A DNA stretch of 64,000 nt from Setophaga petechia (taxonomy: Eukaryota; Chordata; Aves; Passeriformes; Parulidae). Below are positions 52,801-63,400 of this stretch, piece after piece. The stretch lies in NCBI GenBank assembly GCA_024362935.1, contig JANCRA010000004.1, positions 26,837,121 to 26,901,120 of the forward strand, given 5' to 3'. Numbering within the stretch: position 1 is the stretch's first letter; every line of letters begins with the position of its first letter. A program made the position numbers and the translations under genes. The notes below the pieces were generated by a model. That model did not search any database. It was not told where the DNA came from and was given only the letters and a program-made list of their open reading frames with translations.

Positions 52801-55481
52801 AGGAAGAAATGCATCCAGGCTTTCACAATAAATCAAGTAACTTGATTCATTTTTTTCTACTTTTTTTAATACTGCATAATGCCAGAAGTCATATCAGTCC
52901 AAGACAGATCACTTTCTTCTATAACTGGTTTTGAAAGGTCTTGAAAAAATAACAGATCCAACAGGCGTGATGCATGGAGTAGGATCAATTTATAAAGTTG
53001 TAGGTCAGAAAGGGATCACAGCTGCTGTGACATCTGTTTCTCTGGAGAGAGGAAATAGCACAGAGGGATTTACACAGAGAAACTTTTACTTCAGCTATGG
53101 ATCCTGGCTCCTTGGCTGATGCAATCACAGTTAACACTACAGACCTAAGCCTTGGCCACACCACATCAGGAGCCATCAGGTGATGGCAAGCTGCAGAGAA
53201 ATCAGCAGTGGGCATACCTAAAAATATATGTATGATTTAGAAGACACAAATGTAACTTTCAGGTGCTTTTATTTTATTTGCAATCAAAGGGTTGCACAGA
53301 CGATTTGGTACCAGGTGCCTTCTTAAGAGGGAATTGGTGCCTGTAATATCAGAACATCAGTCTTATTAATTCAGTACGTACCTTGAAGCCTCTGTTATGT
53401 TTCTTAAAACACACCAGAAAATTAACTAGCATGTGTGAATTCTGGCAATTCCTTAATATTTTCTTAATAAAAAAGAGGTTTTTATATGAAATGCTACATA
53501 GCATACATGCTACATAGCTACAAAGCACGTAAGCCCTGAAAACCTAGGACATGACAAGAGGATTTCTAGAGCCAGATAATTAATGGAATGCAGATTAAAA
53601 TCCTAGGTCCCGACTCGAAAGCTACCTAAAAACCTAAAAATTTTAGATCAGGAACTACATTACAAAAATGATGGGATTTAATTTTTTAATGATAAATAGA
53701 AAACCATAAATGCAAAATAAAAAGTGAGCCAGAAAGATATGGCTTTCTGCTTGAAAAAAAAAATATTCTAGATATAATTAGAGGAAGGTGAAATAACAAA
53801 ATGATTTCATGTAGTGATATATGCTATAATTTCAGCAGAAAAAAAATACAATTCCAAGTTTGTTACACAGTAGAAGCCGATAAAACTTTTTATTGGAGGA
53901 ACTACAAGGCAAGTATATTTTGTTTACATAGACCATATTGCTTCAGGTCACCAAATATGCTTATGTATTCATGTCAGAGTAGTGCCTTTAAGCTAGAAAG
54001 TAAGAAAAGTACAACACTATTACAATGAAGGCATACAGTGAAGGAAACTGCAGAAAATTAAGATGAATTCACTTCCAGATATAGAAAACAAACCAAATAA
54101 TTATCACAACTGTTTCACAAGCCAGTATCACTGAATTTCCCAGTGGTAAACATAAATGTACCCCTGCATTAGAATTACAAGTCTGCTTAGATACAAAATA
54201 ATTTTCAAAAGTCACTGCTGAAATATATCAGAAATGTACATGATACATTTTTTAAAGTATGGTAGTAAAATTTCATTGTTTGAAAAACAGAATTCTGTCA
54301 TTTACCTGTCCTTTGGCTTCTATGCCTCTCATCAGTGTAGTATCTTGACAAATTAACAGTTAACTTTTTGTGAGGACTTACATGACCCAATTCAAAGCTG
54401 CTGTATGCAGGTGCAACTCATAGTCAATGCATATAGACCATAGGATTAGCATACAAGCCTAAAACCAAGTTATTTTTCTCATTTAATAAAAGAAATATTT
54501 AGCTTTTTATGGTATGATATATGACAGATTTATTTATTTATTGTCAACTGCAAGATGCCTCAAAGGGTGGAAATACAAGCACTGTATCCAGCCATATCAC
54601 TTTATATGTGTTTCTTTGAAAAGGATTTCTTTTATCATTTCAATTCCAGAATTTGAAAAAGTGGTGTCCAGTTACTAGAAGACATAAATGCTACCTTCCT
54701 CTGAAACCAATGACTCAGCTTTCCAAGTGAAAATGCCTGCAAAACACCATTCCTGATGTTCTCAGAAAATATTCTTCATAGGAAAAAAAAATCATGAGCA
54801 TTTTTACTTCTTAGTCTTGTACTTACATACTGCTCTTACAAAAATACCATGACACATTTAGAGGAACTGTCATAAGAACCTAATACAAGATCATTGTTTC
54901 TTACATGCAGTCTGAAAAAGAAATCATTCTTCTTTTTTTTTGTCTCTGGTATCATTGTGGTGATGTATTTTCCTCTATATTCTTTGTGCAGATAGTTTAT
55001 AATCTGAAAATTTTTCATAAGAAATTGCCATAAAACCCATAAACATGGGCTCCAAACCAGCTCCCTAGATTAATCTTGAGATCATAGATTTTAAGCATAT
55101 TCTAATTCTCACTGGCTTAAACGCCATTAAATTGGTACCCATGTAAGTGCCTTACTTGGCATAATGAACAGGCAAAAATTTTCTAAAGTAGCTCCTGGCA
55201 TATCAAAAATCCACAGAGAAAATAGCTTTTAAGTCCTGCTGAAACTGTATTAATGCCACATAAGGGATTTACATGTAAAAGCAAAATTTAAAAGTGGACT
55301 TATGGTATCCAAAAATCCTTTACCATGTGTTTTGCCATCTTTCTGACCTTTTCACTCTGGGGACACAATTCAGAAGTTATTTTAAAAAACATAGTTGTAC
55401 GAAATCTTACCTTGCAACCTGCATTCTAGTACTGAAGTCAAGAGATCTCATTGACCGTAAGACTTCTATACAGCCCAAGTA
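20136..55481 (-). CDS. SHC3: SHC3 (N-Shc/ShcC) signalling adaptor, 5'-partial, 11 exons
   Basis: Coding join on the minus strand, 5' to 3': 55481-55411, 43299-43236, 40594-40475, 37352-37299, 33106-33055, 29123-28997, 27932-27779, 26799-26703, 25852-25658, 23537-23242, 20264-20136. The total is 1359 nt (452 aa plus stop), in frame, all GT-AG. Shc proteins are cytoplasmic adaptors that bind phosphotyrosine on activated receptors and recruit Grb2/SOS to Ras; SHC3 is the mainly neuronal member. Order seen: PTB domain lacking its first residues, CH1 linker with PYYNN and IYVNT tyrosines (Grb2 YxN sites) and DLFDM (adaptin-binding motif in ShcA), then SH2 with FLVR. ShcA's phosphate-contacting Arg67, Ser151, Lys169 and Arg175 appear to have equivalents. 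SHC3 is preferred over SHC1/2 because of YYQ exon 26703-26799, [12 protein letters not shown] and [14 protein letters not shown]. The first coding exon (CH2 and PTB start) lies outside the window, beyond 64000. Confidence 0.97.
20265..23241 (-). other. SHC3: SHC3 intron (SH2)
   Basis: 3.0 kb. Left part AT-rich. The stretch 21.7-23.0 kb is more GC-rich and holds overlapping ORFs (minus 21686-21994; plus 22098-22340, 22304-22516, 22491-22763) with no firm match. It may be an old eroded repeat. Confidence 0.6.
23242..23537 (-). CDS. SHC3: SHC3 exon: end of CH1 and most of SH2
   Basis: 296 nt. Completes Arg, then PFEDALKNQ, a Ser/Thr-rich linker, and the SH2 from [19 protein letters not shown] through [19 protein letters not shown] to [11 protein letters not shown]. 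Acceptor CATAACAAG (pyrimidine-poor), donor GTAAGC. FLVR carries the invariant phosphotyrosine-binding Arg. In-frame ATG codons here are internal. Confidence 0.97.
23538..25657 (-). other. SHC3: SHC3 intron (CH1/SH2 boundary)
   Basis: 2.1 kb of AT-rich sequence. A pyrimidine-rich patch lies near 24763-24790. The only longer ORF (+ 25379-25717) overlaps the next SHC3 exon antisense and is a shadow. Nothing else seen. Confidence 0.7.
25658..25852 (-). CDS. SHC3: SHC3 exon: CH1, YVNT and DLFDM
   Basis: 195 nt. Includes [20 protein letters not shown], then PIYVNTQ, a divergent acidic/Ala-rich stretch, and [10 protein letters not shown] plus one base of Arg. Acceptor GACTTTTCTAG, donor GTGAGT. 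YVNT matches the ShcA Tyr317 Grb2 site. DLFDM with the following PFEDAL is the motif that binds AP-2 adaptin in ShcA. Confidence 0.96.
25853..26702 (-). other. SHC3: SHC3 intron
   Basis: 0.85 kb, AT-rich, nothing recognised. Confidence 0.8.
26703..26799 (-). CDS. SHC3: SHC3 exon: CH1, IYYQ segment
   Basis: 97 nt. Reads [20 protein letters not shown], then [12 protein letters not shown] and one base of Gly. Acceptor CCATTCTAG, donor GTGAGT. Too short for an ATG-based ORF list; found by reading the reverse strand. It matches the SHC3-specific part of CH1 (EQxYYQxxHLG), which ShcA lacks, and offers an extra tyrosine pair. Confidence 0.93.
26800..27778 (-). other. SHC3: SHC3 intron
   Basis: 0.98 kb. 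Contains a short AT dinucleotide run near 26937-26948. No gene or repeat recognised. Confidence 0.8.
27779..27932 (-). CDS. SHC3: SHC3 exon: CH1, YYN Grb2 site
   Basis: 154 nt. After completing Arg it reads [19 protein letters not shown], then [19 protein letters not shown], and ends TAADTAQ in phase 0. Acceptor CTTTCTTTTAG, donor GTCAGT. The tyrosine pair matches ShcA Tyr239/240; when phosphorylated, YYN binds the Grb2 SH2 domain. IPPPGGFLD is an SHC3-like proline segment. Confidence 0.97.
27933..28996 (-). other. SHC3: SHC3 intron (PTB/CH1 boundary)
   Basis: 1.06 kb of unique-looking AT-rich sequence, nothing recognised. Confidence 0.8.
28997..29123 (-). CDS. SHC3: SHC3 exon: PTB C-terminal helix
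   Basis: 127 nt. Completes Ala, then [31 protein letters not shown] and [10 protein letters not shown], and ends with AG of Arg. Acceptor TTTTTCATTTAG, donor [22 protein letters not shown] is the conserved PTB C-terminal helix. Confidence 0.98.
29124..33054 (-). other. SHC3: SHC3 intron
   Basis: 3.9 kb. Around 31.2-31.5 kb there is faint CR1-like wording on + (TTTGCAGACAACACAAAG, then TTTTAATACAGGTGAC, then GCAGCAAAAAGGGCTTAG). This may be a very old CR1 fragment. The rest is unassigned. Confidence 0.6.
31190..31480 (+). mobile_element. Possible very degraded CR1 fragment
   Basis: Three short phrases in CR1 order: TTTGCAGACAACACAAAG (compare the FADDTK region), TTTTAATACAGGTGACATAC (compare FNKAKC), and GCAGCAAAAAGGGCTTAG (compare AAKKAN). 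Each is individually weak; their order is what suggests an element. A repeat-library search would decide. Confidence 0.3.
33055..33106 (-). CDS. SHC3: SHC3 exon: [16 protein letters not shown]
   Basis: 52 nt: [17 protein letters not shown] plus one base of Ala. Acceptor TTTTTTGACAG, donor GTAAGT. Lys of AKDP and the second Arg of NRR correspond to ShcA Lys169 and Arg175, which bind the phosphate. ShcA has NQR where this gene has NRR. Confidence 0.97.
33107..37298 (-). other. SHC3: SHC3 intron
   Basis: 4.2 kb. Overlapping ORFs at 33364-33884 lie in a short GC-richer patch and show no domain. A short ATACTATAA repeat and an A run occur at 36870-36932. No repeat family recognised. Confidence 0.65.
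37299..37352 (-). CDS. SHC3: SHC3 exon: [21 protein letters not shown]
   Basis: 54 nt encoding exactly [18 protein letters not shown], phase 0 to 0. Acceptor CATACAG, donor GTAAGC. Contains the Ser of [10 protein letters not shown] that corresponds to ShcA Ser151, a phosphotyrosine contact. The stretch is almost invariant in the family. Confidence 0.98.
37353..40474 (-). other. SHC3: SHC3 intron
   Basis: 3.1 kb. A 159-codon + ORF (38855-39334) has no recognisable domain. Otherwise AT-rich, nothing recognised. Confidence 0.65.
40475..40594 (-). CDS. SHC3: SHC3 exon: [17 protein letters not shown] segment
   Basis: 120 nt, 40 codons, phase 0 to 0. Includes [18 protein letters not shown] and [15 protein letters not shown]. 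Acceptor is a C/T tract ending CCTCCTCACAG; donor GTGAGT. The SILGKSNL and STSSLNLM stretches are typical of Shc PTB domains. Confidence 0.97.
40768..40827. repeat. Compound microsatellite (ACT)13(AAT)7
   Basis: Thirteen perfect ACT units (40768-40806) followed at once by seven perfect AAT units (40807-40827), then an AT-rich end. It lies about 175 nt upstream (in SHC3 orientation) of the acceptor of exon 40475-40594. The perfect units suggest it is polymorphic. Confidence 0.97.
41098..41181 (+). mobile_element. CR1 LINE 3'-end fragment
   Basis: GGACTGGATGACCTCTAAAG followed by GTCCCTTCCAGCCCCAAACC and ATTCTATGAC is the typical avian CR1 3' terminus on +. Only the tail is present. Confidence 0.88.
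43236..43299 (-). CDS. SHC3: SHC3 exon: [15 protein letters not shown] segment
   Basis: 64 nt: one base completing Arg, then [20 protein letters not shown] and a final K. Acceptor CTCTTCAG. The donor GTATTT is weak and is followed by nine T in all. Matches the ShcA segment between the first PTB strand and the SSILG strand; ends in phase 0. Skipping it would shift the frame. Confidence 0.95.
44224..44245. repeat. (AACC)n tract
   Basis: Short run of CAAACCAACCAACCAACC-type units. Confidence 0.8.
45879..45992. repeat. A/C-only low-complexity tract with (CCAA)n
   Basis: About 110 bp in which the + strand is almost wholly A and C, including five CCAA units near 45907-45926 and later CCAAA/CAAAA units. 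It has strong strand asymmetry. Chance ORFs reading Lys/Pro/Asn or Phe/Trp/Leu come from it. Confidence 0.9.
46404..46854 (+). mobile_element. CR1 LINE 3' fragment (ORF2 C-terminus and 3' end)
   Basis: 450 bp on +. ORF2 C-terminal wording is clear across frames: LRTGIPQP(E)K-like start, [27 protein letters not shown]..., [19 protein letters not shown] (frame-shifted HWNRLPREA), then [18 protein letters not shown] 3' end and ATTTTATGATTCTGTGAC at the end. Truncated at its 5' side and full of stops, so inactive. Confidence 0.92.
49166..49205. repeat. 17-bp direct repeat with 23-bp period
   Basis: AAACTTGTTTATCCTAC occurs at 49166-49182 and 49189-49205, separated by TGGCGC. A recent small duplication, since the copies are identical. 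Confidence 0.95.
50898..50941. repeat. AT-rich imperfect tandem repeat
   Basis: TAATAATTTTATGAAT, then TAATAATTTTAAGAAT, then TTTATGAATTTT: units of about 16 bp. Confidence 0.8.
53491..53518. repeat. Short direct repeat ATGCTACATAGC
   Basis: ATGCTACATAGC occurs twice, 17 bp apart (53491 and 53508), inside the large SHC3 intron. Confidence 0.8.
55411..55481 (-). CDS. SHC3: SHC3 exon: start of PTB visible in this window
   Basis: Reads [20 protein letters not shown] and on to QVA, then AG of a split Arg. Acceptor TTTCCTTACAG, donor GTAAGA. Starts in phase 0, ends with 2 nt of a codon. It holds the Arg of SMRSLDF that corresponds to ShcA Arg67, a phosphate contact. Confidence 0.95.
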
Positions 55482-56504
55482 CTGTAAGGAAAAAGAAACA
55501 GTTGGAAAATGTATTGTAATTAGGCTTGAGTTCTGGAAGAAAGTGCAACTCACCATTAAAAGGCAATGTGCAATTTTTATTTTTCCATTTGATTTATCCT
55601 ATACCTAAAGTAGGTTGTTGTAATTATGTTGTTCTATGTCACAGATTCGTTCAATAAACATTTTGTTTTATTAAAGTGTCACATTTCATTCAACATATAG
55701 TTTTATGTTTAACCTGGTCACTGTAATACACTCAATTTATTATGTGTTGTTGTGATTTTTTTTGTCTTCTTCTATCTTAATTGGTCCGCTTTAGGTACAA
55801 TCAAAGTAAAAAATAATGTTAATGAGAAAGAAAGTGTGGTAAAGGACACTTATCTGGAATTGGTTAATAGGACAAAGTTATTTAAAAGGGAGAGAACTAA
55901 GTCTCATTAGAACAAAAAAGGCAACTTATAACAGGGAAAGCTGAAAAGAACACCAGCAACCAAATTTCTTAATAAACACTTCAGGGATAGATGTGATTTA
56001 GTATTTTCATTTATTATAGTAGTAAAAAGGTGGAAAATGCTAATGCAATATACTAATAACCCATGCTGGGAAATGGCTTTAACAGGGTCATTCAAGAAAG
56101 GAATGACATGAAGGTTAGCTAATATTAAGACAACATCAGACTTTTTGACCAAGATTTCTGCCCTGCATCTCTGTGGAAAAAAGAGAGTACCATCACGAAA
56201 GATGTTAAAATTCAACAGCATCTATCACTAGGAGTGAGAAAAAACTTGGGTTAATCTTCTAGATTTGCTTCCAAAAGTGGGCATAACTTGCATATGCTAA
56301 AGTCTACTGGAGCTAAAGCTCTTGTCAGATACTTGGATGGTGCCTTTGCAGAAACTGCCTCATGACTGGCACTACCCATGTATCTTTGCATGTAGGTTAA
56401 CTATTTAGCCATACACTGGACTTTTGAAAGTCAGGGGAATTGTGGAGGAGTCTTTACATCATGAGCCTGATGATGATCGTGATGCTATTATAGCATTGTG
56501 TTTT

Positions 56505-56540
56505 TATATCAGTTCTTATATCAGTTTTGTATCAGTTTTT
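56505..56540. repeat. TATATCAGTT repeat (three copies)
   Basis: Three near-identical TAT(AT)CAGTT units in direct orientation, spaced by 5-6 bases. Confidence 0.75.
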
Positions 56541-58928
56541 TTAGCTTCATAGCATAATACAATCTATTTGGGATGAAACTGGTGCAAAGATCAAGTGAGG
56601 CCACAATTTTTCCTGTTTGGGAATTTTATTTTTGCAGAATAGATAATCTTTTAAATAGAGAATGACTAGATCAGTAACTGTAATATGTAGAATTTCAGTT
56701 AAGATTTTCCATAGAAACATGTATGTCATAAAATGTTTACACGTTGAAAGAATATCTAGTTTGTTTTCACATATCCACTACTACTTAATTTATTTCTATC
56801 AAATGCTATGAAATCATCACAACATTGAATAAAATCACCTAGAATATCAACCAGCTCTCATACATTAAATTGTTTGGACTTGCATTATTATAGCACACAG
56901 CTTCTGAGAAGGGTAATCTCAAGATCCATTTCCTAGAATATTTTAGAAATCTGCAAATCTATGTTTTTGGAAAAATTGTCTTGTCTAAAGAGATCCTAGA
57001 ACATGGAGCTTTCAAGCTAAAGATCATACTCTCAAACTGTCATCTATCAGTGCAAAATTAGACAATCCTTGTACCTTACTACAAATAAATTCCTTTTTTT
57101 ACATATACTTCTGCCTGAGTACTTAAAACATATACAATTACATTTTCATGCTCTGATGAAGGAAGTTAAGCCATTAAGTCTATTTTTAATTATCTCAGAG
57201 GGTGATTTCATTTTCTTGGAGATTAAATTCTTTAGCAGCACTTGAGATAATCAGCTGGAATAATTTAACTTATGCCAATAAACAGTAATGATCAATATTT
57301 TCCTGTTTTCTTTCTATGACATTTTGTTTTAGTCCAGGATGCTTTAATTTTGCCCCACTATTTATTTCATATGAGATGCTTTTGTAATTAAATATGCTAT
57401 AAATGGTATGACTATTCAAAGGTATCCCTGTTTTTTTGTTAAAGAAATTTCATTATTTCATCAACCTGTTAGTTTAGACCTCTTAATACTAAAACCCTCT
57501 TGGATTGCACTTGTTCCTTCACTTACCTATATTTGCCATAAGTCTTTTAAAACAAAGTAATTGCACGAGTTTGAGAACCAGGTCCAGCATTTTGGAAGCA
57601 AACTCTGGAAGGTATTTTGACAAGTACATGCAGGCGTGCAAATAAATACACAAAAACATGTGCACACAAGCCACTGTCAAAATAAACAGATGAATAAGTA
57701 GACAAAAACCCATAAACATACTTAGAAGACGTGCATTCAGACCCCTTTGAGTCACACTACCTGATCTGCATTAACAAAAATAGAGACAAGATCAGACTGA
57801 AGGAAGGTCAGATGGAAAAATTACCCTGTACTTGTTTTATGTATATCACAAAGACAGCTGAACACAACATAGTAAGGCTTGCAGTATTCCTGGCTGATCA
57901 ATGCAAAGATGGCGACTGATTTGCTGGGATAAAAGATGTGAACACTTAATCACCATGGCATGTTTTCAGGTAACAAAATTACTATAAAAACTGACATTCA
58001 AAAGGTCCAAAGGCCAACTACAGGGACATATAACTCACCTACTGCTATGCTTCAATTATTCCCCAAGACCAACACTGCTGTCTAAAAATATCCATTTGAA
58101 GTACAACCTGACAAGGATCCACAGAAAGAAGACATACAACCAAGATAGCAAGGAAATAAATTATTCATTTATTTCAACAAATAAATACCCTGATTAAAAA
58201 GAAACACTATCTTTTGCTTTAGGCATTCCATGAAACATTTAAAATATAATTATAAAACAGTCTACTTCTAAAAAAAGCTCCTCTTCACCCAGCACTTAAT
58301 GTATATTCCAACCAATCAGCTACTGTGCATTGTGAAATTTATGAGCTCCTGCTACCATCCTCCTTCTCATTGCTCAGGAGCCAAATATATCGAGATGTAG
58401 CCCACCTTGAAGTAGGAGGATTTGGGACTACCAGTTCCAAGCTTTCTCAGAAAACATTCTGCTTTCTGTTGCCTTTCTAATATTTGAATGAGTTTCCAGC
58501 TTGTGTACACTGAAAGGTACTATGTCCCAAGGTAAAAAATCTTTCATATGAATGAATACCTTCCCATTCAGAGGTTTTAGATTCATAACTTGCACTTTGC
58601 ATGCTAAACAGTGTCTTGCAGGAAGCAGAGTGCCACATACCAGTGGTACCATGTAGCTCTCATTCCATGTGGTTCCAATGTCCTTATTAGTTACAATTTA
58701 GACAGGTTAGTGTAAGAGAAGGCTAAATGTCTCAGATTTCTGGCTTGTCCCATATGCAAAGACTTGTTCTGTACTGCCTAAAGTACCTGTCTTCTTCAGA
58801 AAATTCCTGTATGGCAACTAAAATTTTTAAAATTTTTAAACTAAATCCTGTGTAAAAGAAGATATTGAGATCTCTCAACACTTCTCAGAAACAGACACAA
58901 ACACTGGCTGAGTGCATTTGTGTACTTG

Positions 58929-58990
58929 GAGCCAAGAGAAAAAAAAAAAGAAGAAAAGAAAATAAGAGAAAAAAAAAAAAGAAAAGAGAG
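58929..58990. repeat. Purine-only A-rich tract
   Basis: About 60 bp of nearly pure A/G with two A11-type runs on +. Low complexity; no element boundary is visible. Confidence 0.85.
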
Positions 58991-59252
58991 TAGTCACTGT
59001 CAGAGAAACCCTTTGCTCCAGAAATATGACCAACCTTGTTTGGTGCTTCCTAACAAGTTCCTCAAAATACAAGAAATTCTCCATTGTTGGACTGAGAAGC
59101 TGGCAGCAACAACAGCAAGAAATGCTTTTATAAAAATGTAGCAAGACTTATATTATTGTTCCATCAGGATGTAGCTCCATACAGTACTGAAGCAGTCCAA
59201 CCTACATACATGTCTAGCAGATGAGTGTCTGCCTTGTGCATAGCATATCTAC

Positions 59253-59325
59253 CCTCTCAAATAAAGTAAGAATTCCTACTCTCAAATAAGAATCACCTAC
59301 TCTCAAATAAAATAAGAATTCCTAA
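59253..59325. repeat. Imperfect tandem repeat around CTCTCAAATAA
   Basis: ACTCTCAAATAA(A/G) followed by AATAAGAATTCCTA/AATCACCTA recurs three times between about 59253 and 59325, with variable spacing. Confidence 0.8.
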
Positions 59326-60395
59326 CCTCTGAATCCAAACTACCTGAGTATCATTAGCTTATCAAAACTGCATGGGCATTCTTAGTAAATTGAGATTTAC
59401 TGGTTTTAATACAGTAACCAGATGACAACCATCAGATCTGAGTGGTTCACTACTTTGCAGCTTGTACCTACCTTGCACAAGTCACGTAAGAGATAACAGG
59501 GTTACATCAGCAAACAGACATACAATTGTATTATGAGACAAAAATTAGCCTGTGCCTTCAAATATTGACGTATCCAAAGTATGCTCCGACATTGCACAGC
59601 TGCAGATAATAGCCTGGGGGCTCAAAAATTAGATTCTGATTCCTGAGGTTCAGGGTGTTGTATGGAGATCTAAGTTTCTAAAATAAGCTGGGCAATTCGC
59701 TGCAATTTTCTCACCCACGGGCTTAGGTTTTGCTTTTACTTGGCATGTGCAAAAGGGAAAAAGTGAGTATCTTTTTACTTGCCACATCTGGTTCTCATGT
59801 GTATCTCAAGTCATACGCCTACATTTTCTTTCTTTTCATTTCTTAAAGGATGGGGGAATTTGTTTGCTTGGTTTTGAGGGTTTTGTTATTTTACATTTTA
59901 TTCTCATTCACCAAAGAGCTAGTCCAGAATTACATTATGCCATGGAAGCAAACAAGAAGTTAGTATGAATTGACTAGTGCTAGTTAACTATGGTTGAGGA
60001 GTCCCTTATTTAAAAATAATAGCTTTTATTTCAGGTTCCATTGCTACTAGGGCAATACACATTTATTTATGCATCAAAATGATAGCTCCCTCGAATTTCA
60101 GGTATCACCACTAACAGCTAAAGGAGCTTGTGAAATGTGCACTGGGAGTTCCTCAATGTACCACAAAACTGAAAAATTACTTTCAGGTTTGTTATCTACC
60201 CTAAACCATATTAAGATTCAAATCCAGATGCCGACTAACAAACAGACCATAGTAAAAAAATAATAACAGCCCAGGACTTGATTTCAAGATAGTAAGTTTG
60301 TCCACATGTAACTGTGGATACAGACAGGATTTTTAGTAACAATACTGATGTGTGGAAAGGAGAAGAGGGAAAAAAAAGAAATGAAAAAAAACAAC

Positions 60396-60429
60396 ACAAA
60401 AGCAGCCCAAGCAAAAAGCAGCCCAAGCT
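60396..60429. repeat. 16-bp tandem duplication
   Basis: AAAAGCAGCCCAAGC is repeated head to tail with one extra A between copies. Confidence 0.9.
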
Positions 60430-63400
60430 ATAGCCAGAGACTGCAAGATTGATAAGTATTTTACAAAATGAATTTTTCTCTTCAGCAAACTAATATGAAA
60501 CTCTATCCTTCAATCCCTTTGATATCATATTAGATTAAATTCCCAGCTTAAATGAATTTACAATACCCACTTTCTAAAGCACTGAAGTAAAGAAAAAAAT
60601 CCACAAAAATTTTTTTAAAAAAATTTCTTACAAACTAGAAAAAAAAAATACAAGTCTAAGCTGTAATCAAAAAGTGCTCCCTTTAATAAAATAAACTAAG
60701 TTAGGGAAAAATAGTAAGTGCCACAATGCTTTCTAGTTTTTTAATTGTGGTTTAGAAGAACATTTATTACCCTGAATACCTTACTAGTTTGACTGACACA
60801 TGCATCACAAAATTACTTAACTTTGCCAATCAGCAAGACATGGGCACAAAAAGAGAAGATAGCTTATCAAAATATACATTTGCTTCTTTACTTCATAGAG
60901 AAACCATAGTGTAGTTGTATATGTATTATTTATATGATTTACTTGGGTTTGCACTTGAAATGTTTTAAATATAGAGGCACTGCATCCATACTGAAAAAAT
61001 GTATATGTAAAGGCACCTTATAATATCATACTCAACATTAACCCACCGATGTGGCTCAGCTTCCCAACTGGGACATAGATCTGGGAATCTGGAAAATCTT
61101 TCTGGACTGAATGATTAGCAAGACCTGCACTCCAACGTGCAAAAACCTTTTTTCTCTGTTTTTTCGGGTGTTTTTATTTGTTTCTTGTTTTGTGGGGTTT
61201 CACTTCTTTATTTTGTGGGGTTTGTTTCTTTGTTCATTTTCTTTTTTACCTTAAGAGCTGCCCATTGCTAAGAGGGTGTTGTCAAACATCAGGGAAACCC
61301 TTTCCTGGTAGGTGGAGAACCATTGTCCTGCCATTATCATGGCAAACATTTCTCCCAATCTCTGGCATCACAGAATTCTGCAGGACAACCTTTCGCTTCA
61401 GGTGTTGTTGAAAATACAAAGCATTTGATGAGCAGAAGGGGCTGCCTTTGAAAATGCTTGTTACCATCAGCTGAACATAGAGCAGTGTGGTTAAAAGGAG
61501 ATCCTGCAGGCAAAAAACCATTCACATTTATGCCAGTTTACCTAGGCACTTTCAGAAGAAGAATGGAATGGAAAATTTGTTCTGTGACATTTCTAATGTA
61601 GAGTAAGTTATAATATTAGAAAAAGCTGTGGGCAGAACCAAGGCTAGATATTCAGAGAGAAGCAAATTTTCATAAGCACTAGTCACAGAGTTTTAAGTAA
61701 GCTGCTAGAGATTTCAGTTTCTCTGAAAACTCTGAACAGTTTGGAATATAAATATATTTGCCTTTAAATTGTCTGCTTAACTATCATGTAGCACCATATT
61801 AAAATCTTAGCTAACATGGGTGCTTAGCTAACATGCTCTCCCAGCCATGCCACAGCCTCCTGTCCTTTCCTCCCCTTGGGGCAAGACATACCTCCAGACA
61901 TCTGTGCAGGTCTCTGGGGGCACCTGGTGACTGTGCTTTAGCAGGATGTGCCAAAGCCCCCAGTCTGTACCTCTGCCTTGTGCTTTCCTGCCATGTGTAG
62001 AACAGCAAACCTGGTTGTGGAAGCAGCAATCCTGCATGAAAGAAGATCTGGCAGCCTTGTTCTGAATGAGGAAAAGGCCCTATATTTAGACACTATCAGA
62101 ATCCGGCACCAAAAATGTGTCATAAACATATGCTGCCATGAAAAACAGAAAGGCTCTCTTCTGTGCTTTCATACTTTTGCAGTTGCTAATTTTTATATTG
62201 GTAAGTAATCACGTACAGAGCTTTGCAGTGAATCAATACTTCCCCCAAAGGTTTTTTCCTCCTTAAAGAATGCATGTTCCAATCCAGATGGAAAACTCTA
62301 GGTAAGGATTGATTGAATGTAAACAGAAAAGAAAATCTTCTTTGGGGTTCAACTAAAGATAAGCCTCAACCATTCAGTGTAAATTTATCATAACAAAATC
62401 CTTCAGGAGGCAAGTAAACCAAGAGAGCTTTCATACTAGTAGAAATGATGATGGATATGACTGCCAATTGCATTCCTCTGAAAAACAGGTGGTCTGCTTC
62501 TACAACAATGGATGAGAACACAGTTCTACCAAGAATGCCTCCAACTCTGGCCAACACCTTCCTATTTCCTCTTGTACATTAACTTGTTTCTCTAGCAAAA
62601 ATAGATTACATGTGTCTATATATTCAGACTAACAATTCTTAATTCAAATGATAGCCAACCTTTTCTATGAATTGTCTTACCCTGTGAAAGCATTCTGGCA
62701 GCATCTCACAATCAACTCAACAGTAAGGACTCAGAATCTCTTAAAAAAGGCAAAAGATGAAGCTAGAAAAAGAAGATATTTTATCTTATCTCAAAAAGCA
62801 ATTTCTTAAGTCAACTCTGAGGTCTCATTTCTTGCTTGAGAGGGGAAAGATATAACCGAGAAACAAATTTCGCTTCTGACAATTTTCTCATCTCCATCTC
62901 AAATGAGGTTGAAAACAAAACACCTTCAAATAAAATATTTTTTCTTATTTCTTACTTGCAGGTGGATGAAATAAGATTGCTAACATCATGCCCAAAAATA
63001 TTTATGCAGTAGAGATGCTAAATGAACAGAGCCTTCATTCAAGATTTCAGAAAAATCCCATATCAGTAGGTTTGCATCAACAATATTTCTTATGTTCTTA
63101 TCTTACACATAAATGTTTTTGCATGCAAAGCCTCAGGAATGTTAAAATCAGAAGCTCACACTGGACAGTTATTTATTCTTTTAAATCACTGTGATTTATT
63201 ATTTTAAATGTAAACACATTCTATATTAAGACTCCATTTTTTGTATGGGACAAAAATTTCCCTTAGAAAAAGCTACATTTGAGGAAAAAACCCACAAGAT
63301 TTAGTTCTATACTTTTTACATTTAATTTAAAAAATACATAATAACAGTGAACGCAATTATTGCAGTGTGAACCACTTAGAGTATGCACTGCAGTAGCACA

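Larger units (their letters stand above)
43300..55410 (-). other. SHC3: SHC3 intron (PTB)
   Basis: 12.1 kb, the largest complete SHC3 intron here. Holds AACC-type tracts (44224-44245, 45879-45992), a CR1 fragment (46404-46854), a 23-bp-period duplication (49166-49205) and small AT-rich repeats (50898-50941, 53491-53518). ORFs up to 128 codons show no domain. Confidence 0.7.
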
